A stretch of DNA of 64,000 bases from JABDJZ01 sp047619685 (lineage in GTDB: Bacteria > Bacteroidota > Rhodothermia > Rhodothermales > UBA10348). Under the pieces are notes generated by a model. The model saw only the letters and a program-made list of their open reading frames with translations. It was not told where the DNA came from and made no database searches. Both the position numbers and the translations under genes were made by a program. The DNA lies in contig JBLHLC010000008.1 of assembly GCA_047619685.1 (NCBI GenBank), forward strand, positions 59,474 to 123,473, written 5' to 3'. Position 1 is the stretch's first letter. Every line of letters starts with the position of its first letter. Positions 10,101-16,858 of this stretch are shown here, piece by piece.

Positions 10101-10380
10101 GCGCCTGAGTCAGGAGCCAACAAATATTGGCATACCCATCTCTATTACTGGCCAACAGCACCAGATCTCGTCCATCTACCGGGACTTCCGCTCCAAAGAT
10201 GTGCTTGACACCCAATTTCTGGCACGAACGCTGGAAGCGCACGGCCCCATACATGCCATGCCTCTCGGTCAAAGCCACCGACTTGACGCCTTGTTTGACA
10301 GCCGCTTCCGGGAGCGCCTCCGGAGGAGATCCGCCGGCCTGAAACGAAAACCAACTTCGGGCATGCAGGTGGGCAAACAT
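7132..10380 (-). CDS. dnaE2: Error-prone DNA polymerase III alpha subunit
   Basis: 1082-residue C-family polymerase of the DnaE2/ImuC type, used for damage-induced mutagenic translesion synthesis. The PHP domain is at about residues 1-200 (AHLHARSWFSF start). The catalytic acidic cluster PDIDLDFDSS is at 379-388, with the GRGSAANS motif just before it at 340-347. An OB fold follows near the C-terminus (about 965-1040; TVAGLVMFRQRPGTAKG, FIFLEDESG). It is shorter than replicative DnaE (about 1150-1200), as expected for DnaE2. It is translationally coupled to the preceding DUF6504 gene through TGATG, and it lies behind imuB. Damage induction is inferred from the family and from the repeats in the cassette promoter. 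Confidence 0.95.
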   Translation of the reverse strand: MFAHLHARSWFSFQAGGSPPEALPEAAVKQGVKSVALTERHGMYGAVRFQRSCQKLGVKHIFGAEVPVDGRDLVLLASNRDGYANICWLLTQAHLRSRDEPSATVEELAQAAADVFCLTGTESGPVYPLIDSFNHQEAAQYVHTLYEIFGERLSIEVTHQRRKGDDRRLAYLLQLARQTGVPPVATGDVRYAVPGDYWRYDLLVCARHGITIFEDNAERPSNSMAYLQPESELLRRGLPKEAIHRSGEIAQMCKVDLIPGHIIPPGTKLPKGRTSVEVFREKVYHALDARYPPDSPNRDAAVTRLDKEVGVIVDLDVQEFFLVVHEVVEEARRRGIRCLGRGSAANSIVTYLLGITVVCPIDHNLLFERFLHRGRQGTPDIDLDFDSSRRMEIIEWMEERFGVDHTGMAATIDRYLTKSAVQDTAKALGWPAEMAVQMSKGCGYALPSEENNAAHIRSVAGGDSPLLETLIKAASNLVGCPRHLGQHSGGMVLTRDPMRRFSPLQVSANGVRIVQFDKDDLDWLGLVKLDVLGLRMLGTVSEATVIVNDMLPAEGALILDELPLDDTEVYEMICEGDVLGLFQIESPAQQSAGSRIQSRNMQDLIKQISLVRPGPIQGGLMHPFIRRHRGLEKVRFDHPILESILADTYGVIIFQEQVLEVAHQFAGWSLDRADSFRRLMSKFRDSTEMESMRDGFVQSAMAKNGVPESTANKVFDQVSKFVGYGFCRSHAASFALTVYHSAYLKRHHPEAFFAGLMQHRPGMYAQMTLEQDARRHGVLVLVPDINTSGLRYQLEEVEGRYAVRKPLGSVKGIQESLASIAVLEREMQPFASLEDFFHRVPVDKKQLTALVRAGAFDSLEGSNRTALFKMKVLIQQFEKGGTNPQPGLLDTVSLREKDIPGLPGITLRTRLEWDLTTHSGPRVHPMVVLRRALGYHEIRPIDFVKQFGTTLPYLESNPPTVTVAGLVMFRQRPGTAKGTMFIFLEDESGYIQCICRPKLRERFQEELKQSALIIRGRVQVTGPWRGIMVDDVLTLNGVIGGYRGQHGGPTFGRESRVTVFGQGSDKESPRAEQLGVGKDVAP

Positions 10381-10619
10381 CAGTCATACGTGACCGTAAT
10401 GGCCCATTTTCGTGTTATACGGTCACCACAGACCTCAAAGGTGCCCCTGTCGGTACGGACCGTCATGTAGTGCCGCTGCGTATCGCCAATCCACCATCTT
10501 CCGCGTACATCCCAGCGTTCAATTATTTCGTGGATGGGCTCTGCCCAGCCGTCCCGCTGTAGAATTACCGGGTGGTTGCCTTCGAACCATACTTCCGCCT
10601 TGATCGTCCGCCTTTTCAT
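10380..10619 (-). CDS. DUF6504-like small protein of the imuB-dnaE2 cassette
   Basis: Small basic protein of about 79 residues rich in tryptophan and charged residues (EVWFEGNHPVILQRDGW, IIERWDVRGRWWIGD). It resembles the short DUF6504 proteins that recur between imuB-like and dnaE2 genes; the family assignment is from recall of this context and composition. The gene sits between the two, and its TGA overlaps the dnaE2 ATG by one base. ATG 10619 is taken as the start; an in-frame GTG at 10643 would add eight residues. The function is unknown; a structural or accessory role in the mutasome is plausible from position only. Confidence 0.8.
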   Translation of the reverse strand: MKRRTIKAEVWFEGNHPVILQRDGWAEPIHEIIERWDVRGRWWIGDTQRHYMTVRTDRGTFEVCGDRITRKWAITVTYD

Positions 10620-10656
10620 GAGTGGACCGATCTGCTTCCGCACTTCCGGAAATGGC

Positions 10657-11823
10657 TTAGACGCTCCATGACCTCAGGCCAAAGCGGTCTTCGTGGAAAT
10701 GTGCACCCGCTCTTACGACGCCGCGCTTTATGGCATTGGGATAGTTCCTGTGCACATCTCCCACCGCGCCTGTCACCAGTCGGAGCTTCTCGCCGAACAG
10801 GGAGACCTGCACAAAATCCCCCGTCATCAGACTGGCCAGGATCAGGTCGATGCGGTCAATGTCGATGGCACGCGAACCCGTACTTCCCGCCTCCTGGTGA
10901 AGTGTACCAAGCATCTCGCCACCCAGGCGCAGTGAGAATCGCCCCAGTGTATCGGCGCGGGAAGTAGGATGGGGAAGCACGCGCGACCCGTGGAATGGCT
11001 CGCGGCCTTCCAGGTGCAGGACAATCCGTACCTGCCCCGCGAACTGATCATTCATGGCCGCTGCAGCTTTCTCCGTCAGCTGGCTCACAATGGGAAGCAG
11101 GTCTCCCGCCTGACTGCAAGGGGCTTCGAGTTCGAAGTGTCGGCGCACCGTGGGGGCGGGATGAAAGATCCCCGTCCGTTTCGTAACCGATGGGTGAAGA
11201 ACGGCGTGCAGGGCCTCGCCCTCTTTACCGAAGGCCAGTCCAATCTGACGTTTGTTCAGCCTTCGAGCGGGGCCGAGTTCGCTGCACCCCAACAGTTCGA
11301 GTCCTTCAGCCAAACTTTCCGAATACCCTGCGTCTACCAAAAGGCGACTCGGGAAGGCATCCAGGAACGCCTCTACCTGGGACTCCCGCACAACCGTGGT
11401 TTGTCCCGGATTGGACCAGACTGACGCCAGGTGGGCTGTCGAACCATAAGGAGCGAAACCAACGCAAGCCCGCAGGCGCCCGGCGGTTTCGCGGACCTCG
11501 TCTTCAGAGGCCGCAAACCATGCAACCGGCTGGGCGCTTTCCAGGAAAGGAGTGATACGGTGCAGGTGCTCCACCACATACTCCCACGCGCAGTACTCAG
11601 ACACAGCATCGCGAACCAGCAGGATGGCCCCCGGACATAACGATCGAGCCCTGGCCGCTGTCATTCCCGTCTCCAGGCCAGCCTTGGTGGCATGACGATT
11701 CAATGCAATGATGTGCCCATCCTCCTGAACGATCAGGGGACGGAGCGGGTCACATCGCTTGACCAGAGAAAGCGCCCAGGCAGGGTACTGCTTGATTGTC
11801 AGGCAACCGGTCACGGGGCACAC
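10657..11823 (-). CDS. imuB: ImuB-like Y-family polymerase homologue, probably non-catalytic
   Basis: A protein of about 388 residues with a divergent Y-family fold: GCLTIKQYPAWALSL at the N-terminus, a fingers segment (NRHATKAGLETGMTAARARS) and a little-finger region towards the C-terminus. The acidic residues of active Y polymerases (the DxD of the first strand and the SIDE motif) are missing, as is usual for ImuB, which acts as a scaffold linking DnaE2 to the sliding clamp. The frame is open to GTG 11880, but that codon lies within the predicted -10 box, so GTG 11823 is preferred. No imuA-like gene is seen next to it. The next two genes are DUF6504 and dnaE2. Confidence 0.88.
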   Translation of the reverse strand: MCPVTGCLTIKQYPAWALSLVKRCDPLRPLIVQEDGHIIALNRHATKAGLETGMTAARARSLCPGAILLVRDAVSEYCAWEYVVEHLHRITPFLESAQPVAWFAASEDEVRETAGRLRACVGFAPYGSTAHLASVWSNPGQTTVVRESQVEAFLDAFPSRLLVDAGYSESLAEGLELLGCSELGPARRLNKRQIGLAFGKEGEALHAVLHPSVTKRTGIFHPAPTVRRHFELEAPCSQAGDLLPIVSQLTEKAAAAMNDQFAGQVRIVLHLEGREPFHGSRVLPHPTSRADTLGRFSLRLGGEMLGTLHQEAGSTGSRAIDIDRIDLILASLMTGDFVQVSLFGEKLRLVTGAVGDVHRNYPNAIKRGVVRAGAHFHEDRFGLRSWSV

Positions 11824-11878
11824 ATGTGTGAAATGGTTGGAGTCGCCCGTGTTGGTAGAGCAGACAGGTGGGACCCCC

Positions 11879-11908
11879 ACTATAACATGTGTATTATATG
11901 TGTGTCAA
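11879..11908 (-). promoter_or_regulatory. Promoter of the imuB-dnaE2 cassette with ACACAT direct repeats
   Basis: On the minus strand TTGACA (11908-11903) is followed after 18 bases by TATAGT (11884-11879). The spacer contains two copies of ACACAT with an 11-base period (11903-11898 and 11892-11887); a partial third copy (GCACAT) lies upstream at 11917-11912. A direct repeat at one helical turn between -35 and -10 would be well placed for SOS-type repression. The regulator is not identifiable here. A second TATAAT (11898-11893) lies within the spacer. Confidence 0.45.
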
Positions 11909-12058
11909 CGCATGTGCGATAGAAAGATGACAGTGATCTCATCTATATGGAGCGGTGCGATGGATGGTTGGGCGCGACAGACAACTCGTTCGGGCCGCAC
12001 TATTTGTCTGGGCTTTCGTACTGTACTGGCAGTCGATGGACTTACCAGACAGAGGAAC

Positions 12059-12820
12059 ATGGCAGGTAGACCCTACATACTCGCGGAGACAACCTGGAGG
12101 TCGATCCAGGATGGAGCCGTTGAGGTCGCCGTGCTGCCCTGGGGAGCTACGGAGGCCCACAACTACCATCTCCCCTACGGAACCGACACCATCCAGTGTG
12201 ACTACCTGGCGGCTCAAGCAGCCGGCCTGGCCTGGGATGCGGGTACACGCGTAATGGTCCTGCCAACCGTCCCGTTTGGCGTCCAGACGGGACAGCTCGA
12301 CATCCCGTTCTGTCTAAACATGAACCCCAGCACGCAGGCCGCGCTCCTGGCAGATCTGGCATACGCGCTGGCGGGTCAGGGCGTGAGAAAACTGGTCATC
12401 CTGAACGGACACGGTGGTAACGACTTCCGCCAGATGATTCGGGAGCTTCAGCCGGAGGTGGAGATCTTCCTTTGTGCCATCAGTTGGTACAAGGTGGTGG
12501 ACCCGACGCAGTACTTCGATGAGCCGGGTGATCACGCCGGCGAGATGGAGACCAGCCTGATGCTTCATGCAGCTCCTGAGCTCGTGCGGCCGCTGAAGGA
12601 GGCAGGGGATGGTGCCGAGAAACGCCCACAAATTGCAGCAATGCGCGAGGGATGGGCATGGGCGCCTCGCCCCTGGACGCGTGTGTCCAGGGACACAGGT
12701 GTCGGAAACCCGGCCCTCTCCACCGCAGAGAAGGGCAAGGTGTACGCAGATGTCGTCTCAGAAAAAATCGCCGGGTTCCTGGTAGAGCTGGCGGCCACCG
12801 ATCCGGAAGAGATGTATTGA
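12059..12820 (+). CDS. Creatininase-family metal-dependent amidohydrolase
   Basis: 253-residue protein of the creatininase/FAPy-deformylase family, which hydrolyses cyclic or formamide C-N bonds with two metal ions. The first ligand cluster is Glu32, His34 and Asp43 (GATEAHNYHLPYGTD); the NGHGGN motif and a second acidic cluster (HAGEMETS) follow. ATG 12059 is chosen because of the upstream AGAGGAA and because the conserved domain starts directly after it; an open frame extends to 11759 without family resemblance. The next gene starts two bases after the stop, so the pair is an operon. The substrate is unknown; true creatininase activity should not be assumed. Confidence 0.9.
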   Translation: MAGRPYILAETTWRSIQDGAVEVAVLPWGATEAHNYHLPYGTDTIQCDYLAAQAAGLAWDAGTRVMVLPTVPFGVQTGQLDIPFCLNMNPSTQAALLADLAYALAGQGVRKLVILNGHGGNDFRQMIRELQPEVEIFLCAISWYKVVDPTQYFDEPGDHAGEMETSLMLHAAPELVRPLKEAGDGAEKRPQIAAMREGWAWAPRPWTRVSRDTGVGNPALSTAEKGKVYADVVSEKIAGFLVELAATDPEEMY

Positions 12821-12822
12821 GC

Positions 12823-13467
12823 ATGCCCCACTACCTGGATCTGGACGCCTGGCCCCGCAAGTCCGCGTTTGACTACTTCAACGAGTTCGATAACCCGTAC
12901 TTCGACGTCACGGCTCCAGTTGACGTAACGGCGTTGCGTCTGAGAGCAAAAGCCCGCGGTATTCCGTTCTCTCACGCCGTGCTTTACCTCGCGATGCGGG
13001 TAGCTAACGAATACGAACCTTTTCGATACCGGCTGGAGCAGGGACGTGTCCTGGTCCATGACCGCATACACGGATCGACTACGACCCTCCTGGGTGACGA
13101 AAGGCTTGCGTTTCTGTACTTCGAATACAGCCCCGACCTGAGCGTATTCCTGGCCAGCATCAAAGCGGGAAGGGAAGACCTGGACACCCCGCCCGCTGAA
13201 ATGGATCCGCGTTGGGACAGGAGCGACATCATCCACTTCTCCTGGCTCCCCTGGGTCACGTTCACCAGCATATCGCACCCAAGAAAATGGGGCCGAGAAG
13301 ATTCTGTGCCCAAAATCACTTTTGGCAAGTACGAAGAAGTGGGCGAACGCTTGCGAATGCCTGTTTCCGTGGCCGCACACCATGCACTCATGGACGGACT
13401 CCACGTGGGGCGCTACTTCGAGAAGCTGCAGGAAGCCCTTGATCAACCGGAATGGCTCCGACGTTAA
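12823..13467 (+). CDS. Chloramphenicol acetyltransferase-like (CatA-fold) acyltransferase
   Basis: 214-residue protein with the CAT fold. The active-site motif HHALMDGLHVGRYF is at 186-199, with the catalytic histidine in HH and the structural Asp191. The N-terminal DAWPRKSAFDYFNEFDNPY and the central PKITFGKY segment are also CAT-like. It follows the creatininase-family gene with two bases between stop and ATG. CAT-fold proteins outside known resistance contexts often acylate other substrates, so chloramphenicol resistance is possible but not shown. The gene ends just before a terminator that belongs to the opposite-strand tRNA. Confidence 0.9.
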   Translation: MPHYLDLDAWPRKSAFDYFNEFDNPYFDVTAPVDVTALRLRAKARGIPFSHAVLYLAMRVANEYEPFRYRLEQGRVLVHDRIHGSTTTLLGDERLAFLYFEYSPDLSVFLASIKAGREDLDTPPAEMDPRWDRSDIIHFSWLPWVTFTSISHPRKWGREDSVPKITFGKYEEVGERLRMPVSVAAHHALMDGLHVGRYFEKLQEALDQPEWLRR

Positions 13468-13468
13468 C

Positions 13469-13502
13469 AAAAAACGGTCAGACCCAAACAAGAGCCTGAC
13501 CG
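13469..13502 (-). terminator. Intrinsic terminator downstream of tRNA-Pro
   Basis: On the minus strand a 7-bp perfect stem, CGGTCAG (13502-13496) with CTGACCG (13481-13475), encloses a 14-base loop and is followed directly by TTTTTTG. It lies 11 bases beyond the 3' end of the tRNA gene. It could also slow transcription from the convergent CAT-like gene. Confidence 0.75.
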
Positions 13503-13512
13503 CTTCTGACTG

Positions 13513-13586
<74 letters not shown>

Positions 13587-13732
13587 AAATGGCCGCGCCC
13601 AACAGGAGAGCAACCATCGATGTTCCAAAGGTATCATCGGCTGTCTGCATGCCCAAATGAAGCACACAGGAAAACGGAATCCACCTAAGTCCAACCTCCG
13701 ACAGCCCCGATATAATCACGCCCCCATGTCAA

Positions 13733-14065
13733 ATGATTGAACCGCCCGACTGCCCGAAGTGCGATTGCGCGTATGTCTACGAGAACGGCTTCAACTTCGT
13801 CTGCCCGGAGTGTGCCCATGAGTGGCCCAAGGACGCCATCGAGGAAGATGCCGGTGGGGTCAAAGACGCCAACGGGAATCCGTTGGCCGATGGCGATACG
13901 ATCACCGTGATCAAGGACCTCAAGGTCAAGGGTTCATCCCTGGTCGTCAAAGTGGGGACCAAAGTGAAGAACATCCGACTGGTGGACGGTGATCATGATA
14001 TTGACTGCAAAGTCCCCGGAATCGGGCCCATGCAGCTCAAGTCAGAGTTCGTGCGAAAGGTCTGA
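13733..14065 (+). CDS. yjdM: YjdM/PhnA-type zinc-ribbon protein
   Basis: 110-residue protein. It has an N-terminal zinc ribbon formed by two CxxC pairs (CPKC at 7-10 and CPEC at about 24-27). The C-terminal barrel-like domain contains the family sequences DANGNPLADGDTITVIKDLKVKG and VKNIRLVDGDHDIDCK. The family was once called alkylphosphonate utilisation protein PhnA, but this name reflects position rather than function, and the cellular role is not established. A TATAAT at 13711-13716 is a reasonable -10 element. It is a single gene, convergent with the lipoprotein hydrolase downstream. Confidence 0.95.
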   Translation: MIEPPDCPKCDCAYVYENGFNFVCPECAHEWPKDAIEEDAGGVKDANGNPLADGDTITVIKDLKVKGSSLVVKVGTKVKNIRLVDGDHDIDCKVPGIGPMQLKSEFVRKV

Positions 14066-14075
14066 CCTGAACGCT

Positions 14076-14996
14076 CTAGCGCGACCTGCTCACAAAGTCC
14101 ACGACGGCTTCAAGCATATATCCCCGCGGCGTTTCAAGTAAGGCAGCATGATCCCCGCCAGGGATAATGGTCCACTGCTTGTCCGATGTGCCGAGACCGG
14201 CAAAGACTTCTTTCTGGGCCTGGATTGGCGCCAGCGGGTCGTACTCGCCGTGGATGAGCAGCGTCGGGGCGGTCACAAGGCCAGGCCGAAGCGCGTTCCA
14301 TTCATGAGCCCGGTTCCAGTCAACGCGCGTGGGATCGGCCGCGAGTGCCTCCTGAACGTAGGCTTCAAGCGCCGCGTCAGAGATCGATCCTGGCGTTATG
14401 AAATCGCTGGCCGCGGCCTCGGCGGTATTGGCTCTCTGAGGCGGGTTGACCGGACCCGCGATTTCCGGAATTGTGACGTCGGCCCCAAACGGATAACCAA
14501 ACAGCGTTACCGTCGAAACGAGTTCAGGGTTGTTCTGAACGGTCAAATGTGACACCAGAGAGCCCATTGACCACCCGAACAGGGACGGCAGCATCTTCGC
14601 GTCCTGGTGGGTCCACTCCAGGACTGCAGCGAGATCGGCTGCGGCTCGGTCAGGCGACAGCCAGCCTGATGAATCCCGAGGTGTCTCGCCGTATCCGCGG
14701 AGATCAACGGCATAGGCGGCGAAACCAGCGCGGACCAGGCCATCCATAAACGAGAGGTCTTCGCCTGGCACTTGAAGATCGAAATCCGGCAGGGCGCTCC
14801 AGGTCCGACCATGGACCAGAAGTATCGCCCCACTGGGTGCAGGAGGACGCTTGGACCACACGGCAATCGGGTGCCCATCCACAGTGACCGTGTGGCGGAC
14901 GAGCGAGGGAGGACCAGAGTCGATTCCCGGTTGTGCAGTACATCCGACTGCAAGAAGAACGACCAGAACTATCGAACGCAGTGGGTATCTCATCAT
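14076..14996 (-). CDS. Alpha/beta hydrolase, predicted lipoprotein
   Basis: 306-residue alpha/beta-hydrolase. The chosen ATG (14996) gives a lipoprotein signal peptide with a lipobox ending at Cys19 (LLAVGC). The nucleophile elbow is GWSMGS (Ser143), the oxyanion region is HGRTWS at about 62, and later segments HGEYDPLAP and GGDHAALLE provide the Asp and His of the triad. The fold and motifs suggest a serine esterase or lysophospholipase-like enzyme anchored in the envelope. An open frame extends to 15083, but those residues precede the signal peptide and look non-coding. The upstream region holds a perfect palindrome (15034-15055) shared with the divergent pseudogene. Confidence 0.9.
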   Translation of the reverse strand: MMRYPLRSIVLVVLLAVGCTAQPGIDSGPPSLVRHTVTVDGHPIAVWSKRPPAPSGAILLVHGRTWSALPDFDLQVPGEDLSFMDGLVRAGFAAYAVDLRGYGETPRDSSGWLSPDRAAADLAAVLEWTHQDAKMLPSLFGWSMGSLVSHLTVQNNPELVSTVTLFGYPFGADVTIPEIAGPVNPPQRANTAEAAASDFITPGSISDAALEAYVQEALAADPTRVDWNRAHEWNALRPGLVTAPTLLIHGEYDPLAPIQAQKEVFAGLGTSDKQWTIIPGGDHAALLETPRGYMLEAVVDFVSRSR

Positions 14997-15033
14997 GTCT
15001 GGACGCTGGTGTACTTGGTGTCTTTCCTTTACG

Positions 15034-15055
15034 AACTTGTGGAATCCCACAAGTT
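15034..15055. promoter_or_regulatory. Perfect 22-base inverted repeat, candidate operator
   Basis: AACTTGTGG, four bases, then CCACAAGTT: two perfect 9-base arms. It is centred in the 95-base region between two divergent genes, 38 bases upstream of the hydrolase ATG and 37 bases upstream of the opposite start. There is no T-tract, and its position suits a dimeric regulator better than a terminator. No regulator gene is adjacent. Confidence 0.5.
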
Positions 15056-15091
15056 TCAGAACCGCGTGGTATACCAGATTCAACCCTCATC

Positions 15092-15735
15092 ATGAAGAAG
15101 ATCGCTTTCTCAGTTCTTGGTGTTTTTGCGGCCGCGCTGCTGGTGTCCGTCGGGTATCTGCTGTGGAGCGACCAGCCGCCTACCCATGATGAGTTTGATA
15201 TCGCCATTCTGGAAACGACGCTTGGGCTACTTCCTGATGAGAGCGGTTGGTCGAAACAGGATGACCGCCAATGCGAGCCCCAGGACGACGGCCTGAGTCT
15301 ATACTGCGCACTGAGACAGGCATCTCTTGAGGTCAGCGGACATTTTGAGCACCGGGCACCTTCCCTGGAGGCGGTCCGTGCCGCCATAGACGAACTAAAA
15401 CCGGAAAACGAGTACGCCCATCGGCTGATGGACTTCAACAACTCGCCAGAGGTCTCTCTTGCTATGGTTCACGATATGCTACGGCGAGCCATTGGCAGGC
15501 TGGAGCAACAGTATCTATCAGCGCAGTCCGTCACCGGCTTTGTGGAAGTCCCTGGAGGGCGTGTTTTTTACGAGATGTACCATCCGGAGGCCAGCGGCAT
15601 CCCGGTGCTTCTGATTCCATGTCGGACGCTCAAGTGGCGGTTATTCAAGGCGCTGGCCACATGTCCATGGTTGACAGGCCAGTCCAGGTGGCCGCGACCC
15701 TCTCAGCTTATATGACCCAAATCGAAGCGAGGTAG
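15092..15735 (+). pseudogene. Decayed gene: membrane-anchored N-terminus plus both ends of a deleted alpha/beta hydrolase
   Basis: The frame from ATG 15092 encodes a short membrane anchor (MKKIAFSVLGVFAAALLVSV), about 130 residues I do not recognise, and then VEVPGGRVFYEMYHPEASG, which reads like the N-terminus of a proline-iminopeptidase-type hydrolase. At about 15615-15622 the homology jumps. In another frame, 15622-15735, the sequence reads DAQVAVIQGAGHMSMVDRPV and ends IEAR, a typical hydrolase C-terminus carrying the catalytic His. The core with the GxSxG nucleophile (probably over 200 residues) is missing, and the two ends are out of frame, so the continuous frame to 15715 has a nonsense tail. 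The N-terminal part could still be expressed. Confidence 0.7.
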
Positions 15736-15739
15736 AAGT

Positions 15740-16060
15740 ATGATGATCGTGACGACGCCGTCAATCCACGGCAAACGAATCACTATCACCCACGGAATGG
15801 TCCGTGGTAACACCATCAGGGCCCGCCACATCGGGAAAGACATCGGCGCGCTGTTCAAGAACCTCGTGGGCGGCGAAATCAAGGCCTATGCTGAGTTGCT
15901 CGAGCAGAGCCGAGAGCAGGCCATTGAACGCATGATGGAGGACGCTCTGAAGCTTGGCGCCAATGCGGTGGTTTCTGTCCGCATTGCGACCTCTGTGGTC
16001 ATGCAGGGCGCTGCGGAAATGATGGCCTACGGAACAGCCGTAACCGTGGTTGACGAGTAG
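15740..16060 (+). CDS. YbjQ-family (UPF0145) protein
   Basis: 106-residue protein of the YbjQ/UPF0145 family, recognisable from the N-terminal GMVRGNTIRARHIGKDI and the C-terminal ALKLGANAVVSVRIATS. Family members form small pentameric rings and are sometimes called heavy-metal-binding proteins, but no function is firmly established. It starts five bases after the stop of the decayed hydrolase tail and was probably once co-transcribed with it. Confidence 0.93.
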   Translation: MMIVTTPSIHGKRITITHGMVRGNTIRARHIGKDIGALFKNLVGGEIKAYAELLEQSREQAIERMMEDALKLGANAVVSVRIATSVVMQGAAEMMAYGTAVTVVDE

Positions 16061-16125
16061 CACAAGAACTCTCCCGTCTCCAGTCAGTATCGTGCTGTTG
16101 GGCCAAAAAATGAATACCAAAGCCG

Positions 16126-16812
16126 ATGAAGGCGCAGCACATCTCCCTGTTTGCAACCGTTCTGGTTCTGTCGACCGCCGCGTGTAGCGGGACAAAACCT
16201 CCTGTCGGTGCGCAAGCCGTCTCTGATTCAAACGTGGGTCAGTCCGAACTCGAAGCCCTGTACTGGGCGCGCCAGGACAGTGCGCGGATGCGCTTCACCC
16301 AGGCAGACGCCGACTTCATGTCGGGCATGATCGGACACCACGCGCAGGCGCTGGTTATGTCGAATCTTGCGCCCTCCAATGGTGCGAACCCGGAAATCCA
16401 GCGACTGGCCTCCAGAATCATCAACGCCCAGAAGGACGAAATCGCGACGATGCAATCCTGGCTTCGGACGCGCGGGCAGCCAGTCCCTGAGGTACATATT
16501 GACGGCAACAGCCTCATGATGCACGGAACTGGTGATCACGCCATGCACATGCCCGGAATGCTGACGGCCGAACAAATTGAGGAACTGGTCCAAGCACGGG
16601 ACGGGGACTTCGACCGCCTCTTCCTCACCTATATGATTCAGCACCACAAGGGTGCCGTTTCCATGGTTTCAACCCTCTTCGCCACCGATGGCGCAGGCCA
16701 GGACGAAGCGGCATTCAAGCTGGCTTCTGATATCAACGCAGATCAGGATACCGAGATTGCTCGCATGGAGCTGATTCTCGGGGCCCTGACCGGCCCAAGC
16801 GGCGATCGGTAG
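16126..16812 (+). CDS. DUF305-domain lipoprotein
   Basis: 228-residue predicted lipoprotein with lipobox Cys20 (LSTAAC). It contains two His-His helices typical of the ferritin-like DUF305 fold: MIGHHAQAL at 69-77 and MIQHHKGAV near 170, separated by a His/Met-rich insert (LMMHGTGDHAMHMPGM) that could bind copper or another metal. DUF305 proteins are frequently associated with metal handling, but a function here is inference. The LVIVD-repeat lipoprotein starts 46 bases downstream in the same direction, so the two probably work together in the envelope. Confidence 0.92.
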   Translation: MKAQHISLFATVLVLSTAACSGTKPPVGAQAVSDSNVGQSELEALYWARQDSARMRFTQADADFMSGMIGHHAQALVMSNLAPSNGANPEIQRLASRIINAQKDEIATMQSWLRTRGQPVPEVHIDGNSLMMHGTGDHAMHMPGMLTAEQIEELVQARDGDFDRLFLTYMIQHHKGAVSMVSTLFATDGAGQDEAAFKLASDINADQDTEIARMELILGALTGPSGDR

Positions 16813-16858
16813 CCCGGCGGCCTCCCCCCACTTTCCGCAACCTGAGTAAGCAAACACT

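Noticed and set aside
12652..12822. N-terminal extension of the CAT-like gene
   Set aside because: It overlaps the coding sequence of the creatininase-family gene and CAT homology begins exactly at ATG 12823.
14933..15091. Upstream extension of the frame at 15092
   Set aside because: This part is antisense to the signal peptide of the neighbouring hydrolase and lacks homology; the MKK start with its membrane anchor is the natural beginning.
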